Shown: positions 45,341-57,487 of the stretch, in pieces
Layout: the number at the start of each line of letters is the position of its first letter
Position numbering within the stretch: position 1 is the first letter of the stretch
NCBI GenBank assembly: GCA_954871275.1
Contig: OX940976.1
Span: 53,298,796-53,362,795 of the forward strand
Length of the DNA: 64,000 nt
Source of the DNA: Leptopterna dolabrata
Lineage: Eukaryota > Arthropoda > Insecta > Hemiptera > Miridae
Direction: 5' to 3'
Notes under the pieces: model-generated
Databases searched by the model: none
What the model was told of the DNA's origin: nothing
The model's input: the letters and a program-made list of their open reading frames with translations, nothing else
Position numbers and translations under genes: made by a program

Positions 45341-48300
45341 TCCAAGTTGCTGCAAGATCCTCGAGGGCGAAAACTTTGGATTATCACTTCTGACCAACAT
45401 ACTAAAAAAAATTCACAAACTGCCGACTGGACTACTACAGGAGTACTCTCCTTTGACTCAATCTATTACAGGTAGCTATTACAAGGAAATCTGAACAACT
45501 TCAAGGTGACTAACCTCCATCATAATGGTACAACCTCAATAATATACGAGTACTGGCGGAGAAAAATGTTGCCAGAGGTTGTGGTCCAGTGAAGTGATAA
45601 CCTGGACAACCTCTAGGTAATAAACCTCCATGGTTATGATGGACAACTATTGGGACAAACTGGGACACGGTATTAATCGCCTTCAAGTGAGCTCAATATT
45701 ATATAGCTATACTGAGCACTAAAGGTGGTAAGGTGATGTGGGGGGGGGGGGGCGGGGGAGAGGCCAATAGGTGTATGTACTATGAGACAGGATGATTCTA
45801 AAGGAATCAATCATTCTGAAAACCTTTGGGTTCATCCTTCTGCTACCATGTGGCAGAGATAGGTGAGTGACGGTGGACCCTCGAGAGGCCCCCCTCCTAG
45901 ACTCGCGATTTTATCACCAGTTAAGAAGGGATAGCGATTAGGTTTCAGCCTGATCGCCCCTATCTGCACTGGAACCACAAACGACTCTAAAACTGCCCAC
46001 CGTCACAAGTATGAGGTGGTATTAAGGAAAAAATAAGATTAATACCGGATACAACGTACACGCCGCTTAAAGCGTACTTACAGGTTTGAGTGTGGGTATC
46101 TATTTAAGGCCCCCCCCCCCCCCGCACGTTCTGTATGTTTTTTCACCTATATCCATACATCTATATACCTATTATACATACCTATTATACATGCTCTTGC
46201 CAGTTCTCGTCAATCCCTTGACCTTTCAAGCTCACTATTGAAAACCGCAATTTGCACGCTGCTGAAAACCGCAATTAAGTTTGGTGAAACGAAAAAGGTG
46301 TTTCTGCATCACAGTTTCATCTCATTCATATAGCTTGCTCATCATTATCGCTCAACCTTTACCGCGACTCGTAAATTAACGCCTAATCTGTGACGCATTA
46401 TATTTGGTGGCATGTGTGCCGCTGAGGCCTGGAAACATCTGGAATGATAGTTAGCTCGTGACACGTGGGCCTGTGAGGCCCAGTGCCACCTGGCCTGATT
46501 GCTGAATAATACTGTGGATAAACAATAATCGATAATACCTACTACACGTAAATAATTAGTAGTAAGTAACTAAGTTAACATTGCTGAAATGCCAAGAACA
46601 TCAGGCGCAACTAATATGATTGTGGATTAGTGATAACCATAATAACAAAAATCAAGAGATCCCTTTCACTCCATGGCCTTGGGAGGGACTAAGTGAATAT
46701 ACGGGGGGGGGGGGGGGGGGGAGGGATGCAAAAACGCAGAAGTGCAAAAAAAAAAATTAAACTTCCGTTTTGGGCCCTCAGGCTCACGTGTCGCGGCATT
46801 CTGAGTTGTCGCGGCATTATCAGTACCGGGAATCTGGAAGTGGGTGAAAAATATTATTTATAAATTCAACAAATGTGCAAATCGTACCTACACAAATAAT
46901 TTTGTTTTTCAATAAGTGTAGGGTTCACATCGTACTCCCACACCGTCTGCAGTGGAAAAATGCCTTGGGACAAAGTGAAAATAGCATCCTAGTGACCTTA
47001 TCCTGTGCTTCAAAATAGTTATGAGGCTGAACAGATGGCTAAAAAATGATCTATTCATGGTGCCTTCCAATATCAGTTCAACCTGGTAAATAATAAAATG
47101 TTCGGTAATGATTTGCAGCGTTTTTATCATTGTAGTGGTTCACCAGAGGTGTTTATAGTTACGCAGATAAAACATAAATTTAGTGCCTCTTCCCATATAC
47201 CTAACTACTAACAACTTCTTCCTTGTTGGCACGGAAAATATTGGACACGAAGCTGGTGACCGATGTGATTGCGTCAGTGCGGGAATTACGTGTGGGCTAG
47301 GAGACTCCACAGGCAATGCTGACCGCAGCCTCTGGAGTATGATTCAGGATTCCGCTCCTCGGTGAACCACGCACACAAAAGATCCCAACACAGTGCCGCA
47401 TACTTATACGTTCAGATTTTAATTTGAACAGGACCGGATAGAGGAGCAACCCTTGCGATATCGTCGAGGCTTTCGGTGAGGCTGTGAGGTGACAATCCTC
47501 ACATAAGCTGCCTGTCCCCATAATTAATTGATTAGTTGCAATTATAGGTTGAGGGAAAACAAACCTTCCCTACTCCATGAACAAGGATGGTGCTTCTTCA
47601 ATACTTTACGCATCTCTCTAATAGTTGTTCTGAGAGCATGTACCTATATACTCGTAACTGGGAACTGTGGTGCGAATGGTTAAACTACTCCCTCATCGAT
47701 CGTTACGGGGAGGGTGTGAGCGTCATTTACCACTTATTGATGGGCTGGTGTATCGCTCACCTCTACTTCGTTTCTATAAACATAGAACATAGGTTTCATG
47801 AAATGATTAAAGATACTTCACTACTACTTCCATGCTCGCGGTCTAATGGTTTCTGACCTCTCACACGTGTTAAGGAAGGTGGTTGGCCTGTGAAACCCGA
47901 GTCTGTCATCTCCATGACCTCGTAAACGTACTCATAACATGCATTCCAGGAATTCTTGAGAGTAATGAATCCGAATAATAAAACGCGTACAGGATTGGTA
48001 ACCGAATAGGTATTATAATTAATATGCCTTGCTTGCTAATTCCACTACCGACAAAAAAAATTTGAAAAATCTTTAATATTTTTTGATCTTCTCAATTCCA
48101 ACCGTTTCAACCAAGGTCGGGGTAAGCAAGTAGCAAGCGGGTAACGGTAGGTACTCCTTACCGTTTGGAGTACCTACTCAGTAGTTCTGTTTGAGGAGAG
48201 GCTGGCCCGGGTAAAGTTTGTCGGTTCGCGGCGCTATGTCGCGCCATGCACGGATATGTGTGTGCAGTGAAAACCGGTCGAGTTCGGAGCTCGGTGGTTT

Positions 48301-48388
48301 CTTCTCAAAAGGTTTCGAGGTCCACTTTTGAATTGATTTTGAACATGTTCCACAGGGAAAACCGAAAGTGCACATTGTCAGTTTAAAA
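45341..48388. other. Mostly unassigned stretch with several G/C homopolymers
   Basis: Runs of 13 G (45740), 14 C (46110) and 19 G (46703-46721) are present. A perfect 10-bp inverted pair GTGACGGTGG (45867) and CCACCGTCAC (45997) bounds about 140 bp. An isolated HINE-like right end (AATAATAAAATGTTCGGTAA, then TTTGCAGCG) lies at 47088-47120. Frames at 47183-47521 and 47587-47856 show no recognised domain. Confidence 0.4.
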
Positions 48389-49325
48389 CGCTGCAAATTA
48401 TTGCACAACGGTTTATTATTTACCTGTATAGATGCCTCTTCTGCGTAGAACAATGTTTTCTCTGGTCGACACCTACCCTCGAGCTCCCCCCAGGAAAGCC
48501 CTAAATCGAGTAGTGCATCCGGCCCGGTAATTACAAATTCATAAGAATGCGCGGGATTCATTGATTCATTCACTCATTAAGTATTTGTTGTTATTCATGA
48601 AGCATAAGTTAAATAATGAACCGTTGTTTAATAAACCGTTTTGTAACAATTTACCGTGTAGAGGCCTCTTCTGCGTCGATAATTGTTTTCTGGGGTCAAT
48701 ACCTACCCTTGCGCTCCCCCCAGGATAGCCGTAAATCGAGCACTGGAGCTAGCCAGCGAATTACAGTTTCTAAAAAATGCAAGGGATTCAGAAATTAGAT
48801 CATTTAATAAATTATTTGTTGTTATTCATGGAGCATAACGTTTCTTCAAGTTGCAAAACTACCTGTCAACCAAATCCAAAAGAGCCGTCATTGTTCAAAT
48901 GACACAATTTCACAGAACAACCATCTCGACTTGATACAGCCATCCGCGATTATGATCAGGTGTTCCCTAGCAATGATATCTGGGCCGGATTTATACCGTT
49001 TATTCACGATCGTGTTGACGGAGATTTCGGTGCAAACGAACGGCTGGACATACAGTGTCCGGCTGGTCTCAAAAAATACTTTCGTTCAAGGTCGATTTGG
49101 AAACGTAAAAAAATACCATACCCTTATATTGAAAGTTTTGGAGCTACGGCGTTCAGAAAAGGTCAACCCCTATTTATAACCCCTTAGAGATGAATGACAG
49201 TAACGCCGAGCTTCGCGGACCAACTAGACCCCAAACGGGACCTACAAACGAAATTTCATTAATTTTGATTCATAGTAACTAAGAAAGTGCGAAGTACGGC
49301 GTACGGTGGACGGACAGACATTTTA
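48389..49325 (-). mobile_element. HINE-like copy with duplicated C-type right half
   Basis: Starts CGCTGCAAATTATTGCACAA. The C-type block (GCCTCTTCTGCGT to TTGTTATTCATG) is present twice with a period of about 231 bp (48400-48615 and 48616-48841). The A-type middle then continues to GTACGGTGGACGGACAGACA. Its left terminus is replaced at 49325 by an oppositely oriented copy. Confidence 0.8.
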
Positions 49326-49441
49326 GGTTTGTTGTTTTCAATAATGAACCTTTGGAATCGAGCATGAAAAAAACAATTTCAACCCCCCCTCGAAATATGA
49401 TGGTTTCCGTTTCAAGGTACGTAGAATCCGAAAATGCAATA
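49326..49441 (+). mobile_element. HINE-like family A left-end piece, cut at the A/T tract
   Basis: Runs from GGTTTGTTGTTTTCAATAAT to GAAAATGCAATAAAA. It sits in the T-run of the minus-strand copy before it, and is itself cut, at the equivalent A-tract, by the minus-strand copy that begins CGCTGC at 49446. This is the same junction position as in the nests at 25944 and 57487. Confidence 0.8.
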
Positions 49442-49445
49442 AAAA

Positions 49446-50264
49446 CGCTGCAAATTATTGTACAACAGTTTATTATTTACCTGTATAAATGCCCCTTCTG
49501 CGTGGATCGCTGTTTTCTGTGGTCCCTCAAGCTTCCCCCAGGAAAGACCCTCCGTAGGTTAGTACCTAACCCCGTACTCGTTACTAGGTACCTATCTAAA
49601 TCACGAGTTAAATGTTGCTAAAACTAGTAACTAGAACGGCAAAAAGAAGCGCAAATAATGAAGTTCTGAAGGAAAATTGTTGATATGGAGAGAAATGCCC
49701 CCCTTCTGCGTAGATCACTGTTTTCTGTGGTCAATACCTACCTTCGTGGTCATGTATAATGAACCGTTGTGTAATAACTTGCCCATCAATAATACTTCAA
49801 CGGTTATTCAAGTCCGATTAACGAAATCCAGCCCCTTCTTGGTTTATGAACCGTTGTATAATAAGTTACCGTTGTGTAATAATTTACCCATCAATAATAC
49901 TTCAACGTTTGTTCAAGTTTCAGAAGTACCTACCAACTAAATCGAATAGCCCGTCACTTATCAAATGAAATAATATCGCAGAACAACCAACTCGTCTTCA
50001 TACAGCCATCCTTGATTATAATCAGGTGCTCCCTAGTGATGATTATCTGGGCCGGATTTATACTGTTTGATTCACGATCGTGCTTTTTGGCTTTATCGTT
50101 GTGTAATAATGAAGCTTTTTGGTGCACACGGTGGTCTCAAAAAATTGTTTAGCTGAAGACAAATTTAATAACGTAAAAAAAAACAATACCCTTCTATCGG
50201 AAGTTTTCGAGCTACGGCGTTCTGAAAATTGCAACCCCTATTTTTCACCCCTTAGGCCGTGTCC
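49446..50264 (-). mobile_element. HINE-like C/A-type copy, cut at a TTA site
   Basis: The right end CGCTGCAAATTATTG and part of the C block are followed at about 49547 by A-type sequence (GACCCTCCGTAGGTTAGTAC), two 18-bp repeat blocks and the A middle block. It stops at CACCCCTTA (50264), where an inverted-repeat element begins. Confidence 0.75.
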
Positions 50265-51849
50265 TACGTGGATCTGCCGCGCGCGTCAACGCGTCGGAGC
50301 TTTCGGGCGTTCACACAATTCGCGTCGTCATGCCGCGCGGCGAAAAAAAAGGTGTCCTACGTGAAAACGCGTAACGCTTCGTATTTAAGTGGACGCCGAC
50401 TGTCAAGTATTGTCACCTGTTCTTTTATTTTCACTGCTTTATTTTTGATTACCTACGTTCAAGTTTCAGGCAGACATTTATGCAATATTTTCTGAGTCAA
50501 CGTTGTCCTACTACTACTAGTTGATATTGTATAATAATTCTAGGAGACTTAAAAACAGATTATCATATTCTGAAAGGATATTTAACTAGCTTTTCAACGG
50601 TAGTCACCACAATGTAATTTTACAATGGTGTTATGGCGAGTTTTATGTGGAAAAACGTGATTGAATACCTACGTAGAATTCGAAAGTGTAATAAAACATT
50701 ATAAAACACAAACGGTGGGTACAGCTTCCGTACAAGTACGCAACCACGAGGGACATTTTATGTCTTAGCGCCCCCTCCCGCACCCACACCAAGTACTTCA
50801 TACTTAATTGTTTTGGTCAAGATTTCCAACGAATGGTACCTAGTCCGAACAGCCTTCAGTCCCAATTAGTTCGGATTAGCCGGACTCCACTGTATTATGT
50901 ACGTAAACATTCATTTAAACAATCACGCTCATACCGCAGCTTGTTGGCCACGCAGTCCGCAGTGGTTAACGTAGTATGGTTAGGTAAATCGAGAGCTATC
51001 CAACGAGTGGTGAACGATTTTTGTACGATGATAACTGGCGAAGATAAAGTTCCGTAGCAACGAATCGGTTGTAAGCGAAAATCATCAGAAATTTTTGTGA
51101 CGATTTCGTGTAACGTTTTTCGAGTTATGTGCCAGAGTAAAGACATAAAATGTCAACAAAAAAAAAATAAAATAAAATAAGAGTACCAAATACAGTTTGT
51201 TTCTAAAAATCACGTATTATTATTTTCTAAACATCTCATTAAACGTAGGTACATAGGGGGGGTACTTGTTTGCCGTCCTAGATTGTTGCGACACTTCGTC
51301 CCAAGCAGTTTGCACCAAATCACGGTTTCTATAGTGTTATTTATTTATTTTTTCATTTATTGGCAACATATCATAAATACATAATGGAGATAAATATACA
51401 AAATAATTAAAAAATACTAAAAAAAGCCGAATTTGGGAGACATTTTAATTAGATAATTTGCCCACCAAAGAATAAGTTCGGAAGAACTTGTGCTCTTCGG
51501 TGTTCCGGTGCTCCAACCGGACCCCGGTGTACCGGTTATTCCAAAGAAACGGTCGCTTTTGGACTTCTGCAGTTAACATTTCCATCACACAAAATACACA
51601 AAAACACGGTCTTCTACACAGCAATTACCAGAACAAACGAGATAAACAAATCAAACGCGGCGTTTGACGCGAGGCGGTGACGGTAAAAATCAAACTAGTT
51701 TGGAAATCAATCCGAAACGTTCAACGCTGTCGCGACAACGCGCCGTCCGAATCACGTGACAATTTCCATGGTTTTCATTGGTCTGCGTCTTCAACGCGCC
51801 AACGCCCGAACGCTCCGACGCGCGCGGTGGATCCACGTAGGACACTGGG
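50265..51849. mobile_element. TIR DNA transposon, non-autonomous, possibly PIF/Harbinger-like
   Basis: The left end GTGTCCTACGTGGATC at 50269 is matched by GATCCACGTAGGACAC ending at 51845. Imperfect similarity continues inward for about 50 bp (GCGCGCGTC, CGGGCGTT). The left flank is TTA, the target preferred by PIF/Harbinger elements. The outermost bases differ between ends and the right flank is not TTA, so superfamily and exact ends are uncertain. The interior is AT-rich with no transposase motif seen. Confidence 0.65.
50752..51154. repeat. Perfect 15-bp inverted repeat pair
   Basis: GACATTTTATGTCTT (50752-50766) and its exact reverse complement (51140-51154) bound about 400 bp inside the larger TIR element. 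Possibly an inner MITE. No target duplication was recognised. Confidence 0.6.
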
Positions 51850-52329
51850 TCGAGCGTCTACGTCGACGAGCCCTTTCTACATATATGGTATAAAGAATCG
51901 TTGTGTGATATTTTAACGTTGTGTAATAATTTACCGTTGGGTAATAATTCACCATTGTGTAATAATTTACCCATCAATAAGACTTCAACCAACGTTTGTT
52001 CAAGTTTCAGATGTATCTGCCAACAAAATCCAAAACAGCCATCATTTTTCAAATGAAATTATACCGTAAAACAACCAACTCGACTTCATAAAGCCATCCG
52101 CGATTATGACCAGGTGTTCCCTAGCAGTGATATCTGGGCCGGATTTGTACCGTTTGATTCACGATCGTGTTGACGAAGCTTTTCGGTGTACACTAACTGC
52201 TGGTCGTACAATGCTCCGGGTGCTCTAAAAAAAAAGTATAGTTCAAGATCAATTTAAAAACGTATAAAAAACCATACCCTTCTATACAAAGTTTTCGAGC
52301 TACGGCGTTCTGAAGATTTCAACCCCTTA

Positions 52330-53492
52330 GGGCCGGTTTCACCAACGCGGATTATCCAGAGTTCAATCCCGGCTAAGGTTTAAGCCATCGATTCTGAGAA
52401 AAGACAGTTTCACGAACGCCTAATCTAGGAATAAGTCGCGGCAACGGCGTATTAAGTTAATACCTCGTTTCAGGTGGTTTAAACCTCTGATCTACGGTTG
52501 ATCTCCGATTCTCCTCCAGGCCATCGCCATTTTGAAATCTATTTTATCAGTGTTTTTCATAATGTACTTCTCAACTTGCAATCTTGCATCAACATTTAGT
52601 GCGATGAATCGTTACATTGAAGTGTTTGAGTCATCCTTGGATGAATATTTCAATGAACTTCTGGAAGTGGCCGCGCCCAGACGGCGATAATACGCGAAAG
52701 GGTCGAGCATTTCCACAAGTGGGATGACGGCGATTTTTTCGCGAGTTTCCGCCTTCCGACGGAAGGGATGAGCTTAGTGCTCGATGCAAGAGAAAGCCTT
52801 CTAGTTCTCGAAACAGAAATGTGAGTGCAACCAAAAATGTGTAATAAATATAATTTTACACCAAACCAGGTAGGCAACAACGTCGGACCCATCATTATTT
52901 ATTTAGTAGGTAAACAAACCTTCATTGTACGTGGTAGGTACTCGCAGACTGCGCTAATAAGTACATGTATAACTTCTTCTGCATAGAGCGAATTATTGTA
53001 AAAAAGTAGATACCTTTTATAGAAGAGGCTAGGTAGGCTATCTATAATTTATTACAAGAGCTGTCTCGAAAGATGTAAGATGGTCTTTTGTAGTAATGAC
53101 AGAGTGGAGTCGAGCAGAAGTTCTCAGAATGAGAATGACAGAGGCTAGAGGCATAAGAAAAAATCGCGAAACTTCCGCAACTGGCTACTATTATGCAGTT
53201 TAATGTCTCCACAACAGAGGATGGCGGACAAAATTTAAGTATCCATAGATGAAATATCACAGATCCACCACTCATGGATGAGCTTCTCTCCTCCATGTCA
53301 TCTGTAATACGGGATTTGTGTTTCTGGGGATAGCAATGCTGATGCAAACTGAACAACCTCGGCTTAAATCCAAGTTCGGCTAAACCGCGGATCAAAAACG
53401 TTGGTGAAACTGCCGAAGCTCTGAACCACAGATCAAATTTGAATCCAGGATTTATTGATACCAGGTTTAAGCTGCGTTGGTGAAACCGGCCC
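52330..53492 (+). mobile_element. PIF/Harbinger element, deletion derivative, TTA target duplication
   Basis: A perfect 19-bp terminal inverted repeat GGGCCGGTTTCACCAACGC (52330-52348 and 53474-53492). The target TTA is duplicated at 52327-52329 and 53493-53495. The host repeat shows the empty site directly in other copies. At 1163 bp it is too short for a complete element and keeps only a transposase N-terminal fragment. Confidence 0.93.
52604..52824 (+). pseudogene. Harbinger transposase N-terminal fragment (HARBI1-like)
   Basis: Starting at ATG 52604, the frame reads MNRYIEVFESSLDEYFNELL and reaches a stop at a frameshift near 52690. In the next frame RERVEHFHKWDDGDFFASFR is followed by LPTEGMSLVLDARESLLVLE and a stop at 52822. 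An aromatic/acidic W-D-D-x-D-F-F-x-x-F-R-L pattern is typical of the helix-turn-helix start of HARBI1-type transposases. A GTGAGT donor-like sequence at 52821 could be an original intron start. The DDE catalytic domain is absent. Confidence 0.6.
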
Positions 53493-53751
53493 TTAGAGAT
53501 GACTGACAGTAACGCCGAGCTTCGAGGATCAACTAGACCCCAAACGGGACCTATAAACTAAATTTCGACAATTTTTGTTCAGGGTAACTAAGTAAAGTGC
53601 GGCGTACGGCGGAAGACAGATTTTTTTTTTTTTGCATTTTCGGACTCTACTTACCTTGAAACGTAAACGATCAATTTTTGGGGGTGTGTTAAAATTTTTT
53701 TGTTCATGCTCGTTTCCAAAGGTTTATTATTTTCAATAATAAACATAAACC

Positions 53752-56700
53752 AATATGTAATTATTATTACCTTAGATGAAAAAATTTGGACCTTTCGTTG
53801 ATAAGCGTGTAATAATCGTAGTTTTTGCAAGAGGCGCGAGATAGCACCGCGACCTGGCAACACCCAGGTTCAGTTTCTTCTTTCGGTTTTGGTTTGTCTT
53901 TGTTAGAGATAAGGTCTCTAATCATCTGCTTCCTAGTTAAGCAAATGTTAGTGTTGAGTAAAGAGAAATACAGTAGAAAAAGTAGGCTCTCGAATCAGAT
54001 GATCGTAGAGCGAGTTTTATGTTTCTGGGGTGAGCAAAGGTTTTTCAGAAGAAAAGTTTTTTTTTACCAAATGTAGGGTTGAAGTTTTACCTATTCACGC
54101 ACATGTTGATGATATTTATTCTGTTCAGTCTTCAAAATTTTAATATATTTAGAATAGTGAAACCACTACTACCTCCTTCCGAAAGTTCAATAATTTTGTG
54201 TTTTGTGATGTGTTGATCGCACCATTCACCTCCCAAGACCAGCCTGATCTCAAATTGGATCCCGAAACGTAAAGATCAAATTTTGATGAGAGGGGGAAGA
54301 GGTAGAAAACTTTTTTTTTCTCAATTCCAAACGTTATTTCGGCAAGTGAACAGAACGTCAAACGCAACACAACAATCCTCGTAGTTTTACGTTTTTAGCG
54401 TCGTGACTGCAACTTGTTTTGACCTTTCAAACGCCTTTCGACTGCTGGACCACCCGATTAGGGAACGCGTTCTCTTAGAGGTCTGTGAAAATAAGTCTCG
54501 AGACGATAATCGTTTCCCACCGATTCAGCTCCTTTTCCCGGTTTTAGCGAATTCAGCTGTTACGCCCGTTATCGGTTACGAAGGATCGAAGTCGGCTCCC
54601 TTGGATTTCAACCAGCCCATTAGGGAGAACGAGAGTCGTTAAGATCCTCCTTCCTCACAGCCGATTCCACGATATCTCTTACCTCCTTGTTTACTATCGG
54701 CCGCCTTTCCACAATCATTCCGTATTCGTTCGTAGTAGGTACTCCAACTGATATGATCCCTCTTGTGAAGTCAGTAGCTACGCTCAAGAATGGATCCCCA
54801 TAAATAATGACGAATAAACAAAATCAAGAATTCTTCTCTACCAAACCATCAATATTGACAGCTCGAAAATGCAAATATACACTCTACGTCGAATTTTCGT
54901 AGAGTTCGTTCGTAGAAGGTGACAGTGGTGTCGTGCACGTATGCTCTGCTAGAGGCGTAACGCGTTTCATCACTCACTATTATCCATTTATGAAAAATGT
55001 TCAGAACTCACGAAAAACTTTTTCTGAGTCACTCAGCCACAGAATCACCATAAGTTTTTTCTCCTAATTTTTCTGTTGCGTCTAAATAGCTTCTAACAAG
55101 AAAATGCAAACAGGATTGCTGCATTTTTCGAGTTACTGAATTTCAGAGTATGGGTAATGGAGTTTTGTAGCGAAATGTGGATGTAGATAGTTTTGTAAAG
55201 TAATTTGAAGGATATCAGTGTTTTCGCACCACCCCAATCAAAAGTTTATTAATGTAAATCAAACACATGGGTAGGTACTGATTTTGTTAAGAAAAATAAG
55301 TGAAGAAAACAAATCATTCTAAAATCAAGTTTAAGTATACCTATATGGGGAAAACAATTTTTTCAATTTATTTTTATCGTGAAAAACGTACCTACATGAA
55401 AAATGAGAACAGCATAAAAAATTGAAAAATAACTTGGGGCTCTAAGGTAAAATTTACAAGAACCAACTAAAAACCGTAAAATGGTTTTCGGTATTGACAA
55501 AAGTTTTTAAGCTCTCATTGAACGATCCTCCTCATGAACCTTACATTCACTTTCATCTTGAAGTTATAGATTATCAGAAACGCTTGATCAACAACAGTCC
55601 TGTAAAAATTGCATTCTTCTAAATCACGCCACTCACTCATTGGAATGTGTCCAGTGTCATTGCCACTGCCGATGCTACAGGTTGATTTGGTGTTGATACA
55701 TCAAAATTCTGGCTCTTTTGGATTGTTTTCTTGATGTGGTAAGGTACAAAGTATGAGTGGGGTTATGGGTGGTGTAGTAGGTACAAGATATATGGTATAT
55801 GGATACAGACCACCATGGAAATGAATTACTTGTTCCTTGATTTTTGTAACAAATAAAAATAATACTTCTACACTGAGAAGTACGGGAACGAGAACTAGGT
55901 ATCTTATCAAAATATTGGTTGAAAAGGGCAAGCTATTCTACAATCAGAAAGTACCATCCAGACCAAGTACCTGCCAGAGGCGAGGACGATATCGGCCGTG
56001 TCATCTCAGGAGGACTTGAAGGGATTTGAAGAATATTCAGCATCTAATATCCTTTCAGAAAATCCTAGAAACAGACAAGATAATAGGTAATATAGGAATG
56101 GTTGAAATAATTGATACCTATTTGATAAGAAGAGCCAGATTGTCAGATTGATAACGTGTTGAGGTAGTAGATACATGGATTCGCCGCTACAGCGCATTGT
56201 GCAGACGAGTGTGCGAAGAACTTCGAGTATTCTGGAACTGTTGTAGTTACTCATTCCATAATTATTATGTGCCAACAATTTTAACTTATCGTAAAAAAGC
56301 CAACAATATCGTGACGAGACAAATGATGGAAGGTTACACTGCCCATTGTAGTACCTACGTAGTAATTCAAACCTCTATATCGAGTGAAGTAGAGAACTTC
56401 TTCCTAATGGTCTCACTGCTACTAACCGTATTTCACCCCAGGATATTTTCCTGTTGAAAGCTACTACGAAATCCGTTCCCTGGTGGTACCGGGAGTGAAA
56501 CAAAGTAAATATCAAATCCTTTTATCAGTGGAAAGCCTGGCTGTCGGCTTTCTCATTGTTGGCAAAGGCTCTTTGTGGGAAATTAAGGTTAAATGGACTC
56601 CGTGTTTGGATCGGTATATTTGGACCTATTTTCTGCGCTAGTTGCATAACACTGTTCAGTTGAAATTTTGAGCTGAACTATCCAGTCGAGTTCCAGTTGT

Positions 56701-57125
56701 CAACTTCCACCCAACCAGAGTAGGATGCCTACCTAATGGTTGCTCATGTACTTAAAGAAGGGTCTTTACTTGATTTTAATTACTGATGAGGGATAACCTG
56801 TTGAACATCCTCGCCTAACCTACATTTTCGTTTGCTCCTCGATAAAAATATTCGGTGCAGGAGAAACGCAACATCTACTTCACAACATGATTGATTGATT
56901 GGGGCTCATTTATTTGTTAATTCGTCCTAGTATAGTGTGGCACTCTTCCAAAAAGCACGAAAATGCATGCAGGGCGTGAAGAGATTGAAGTGGGATGCAT
57001 AATTATATTGTTGTAGCCAACGTTCAAAAGTCAAACTTAGACAGTATAAAATAATTATTCTCGTCTTAGAATCAACTGATAATGCAAACAGCTGTTATTG
57101 ATATAGTTAGCTCACCGTTTTAAAA
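53752..57125. other. Long unassigned stretch
   Basis: No repeat family recognised. Frames at 53825-54076, 54403-54642 and 56197-56457 show no supported domain. The 54403 frame has a DLSNAFRLLDHP string that loosely resembles an RT box, without further RT motifs. Confidence 0.4.
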
Positions 57126-57487
57126 TCAAATGTTTTATCGGGCGTCCCTAGTCATGATATTTGGGCTGAATTTATGCAGTTTCATTCACCCTCCTCTTGG
57201 AAATGCCTGTCGGTGCAAACTTCTGGTCCTTACTGTGAACGAACGGCTGGACGCACGTGAAAAACTAAGTACGAGAACCATTAAAAGCCGTAAAAAATTC
57301 GAGATAACGGCGTCCTGGACGTTTCAACCCATATTTTTTACCCCGTAAGGATGACTGGCAGTATCTCCCAGCTTCGAGGACCAACTAGACCCCAAACGGG
57401 ACCTACACACCGAATTTCGTTAATTTTGGTTCATGGTAACTAGGAAAAGTGCGAAGTACGGCGTACGGCGGAAGGACAGACATTTTT

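Larger units (their letters stand above)
51850..53751 (-). mobile_element. HINE-like A-type copy interrupted by a Harbinger element
   Basis: The right-central part (18-bp units ACCGTTGGGTAATAATTC and similar at 51900-51975) runs to AACCCCTTA at 52329. It resumes at 53496 with GAGATGACTGACAGTAACG and finishes near 53751 with ATAAACATAAACC. Uninterrupted copies read CCCCTTAGAGATGAC here, so the break is exact. Its right terminus is missing. Confidence 0.88.

Noticed and set aside
45867..46006. A small transposon bounded by GTGACGGTGG inverted repeats
   Set aside because: The 10-bp repeats are perfect, but there is no target duplication, no second copy and no internal structure. It could be coincidence.
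54403..54642. A reverse transcriptase fragment (DLSNAFRLLDHP)
   Set aside because: A single loose match to the DLSKAFDTVDH-type box with no flanking RT motifs in any frame.
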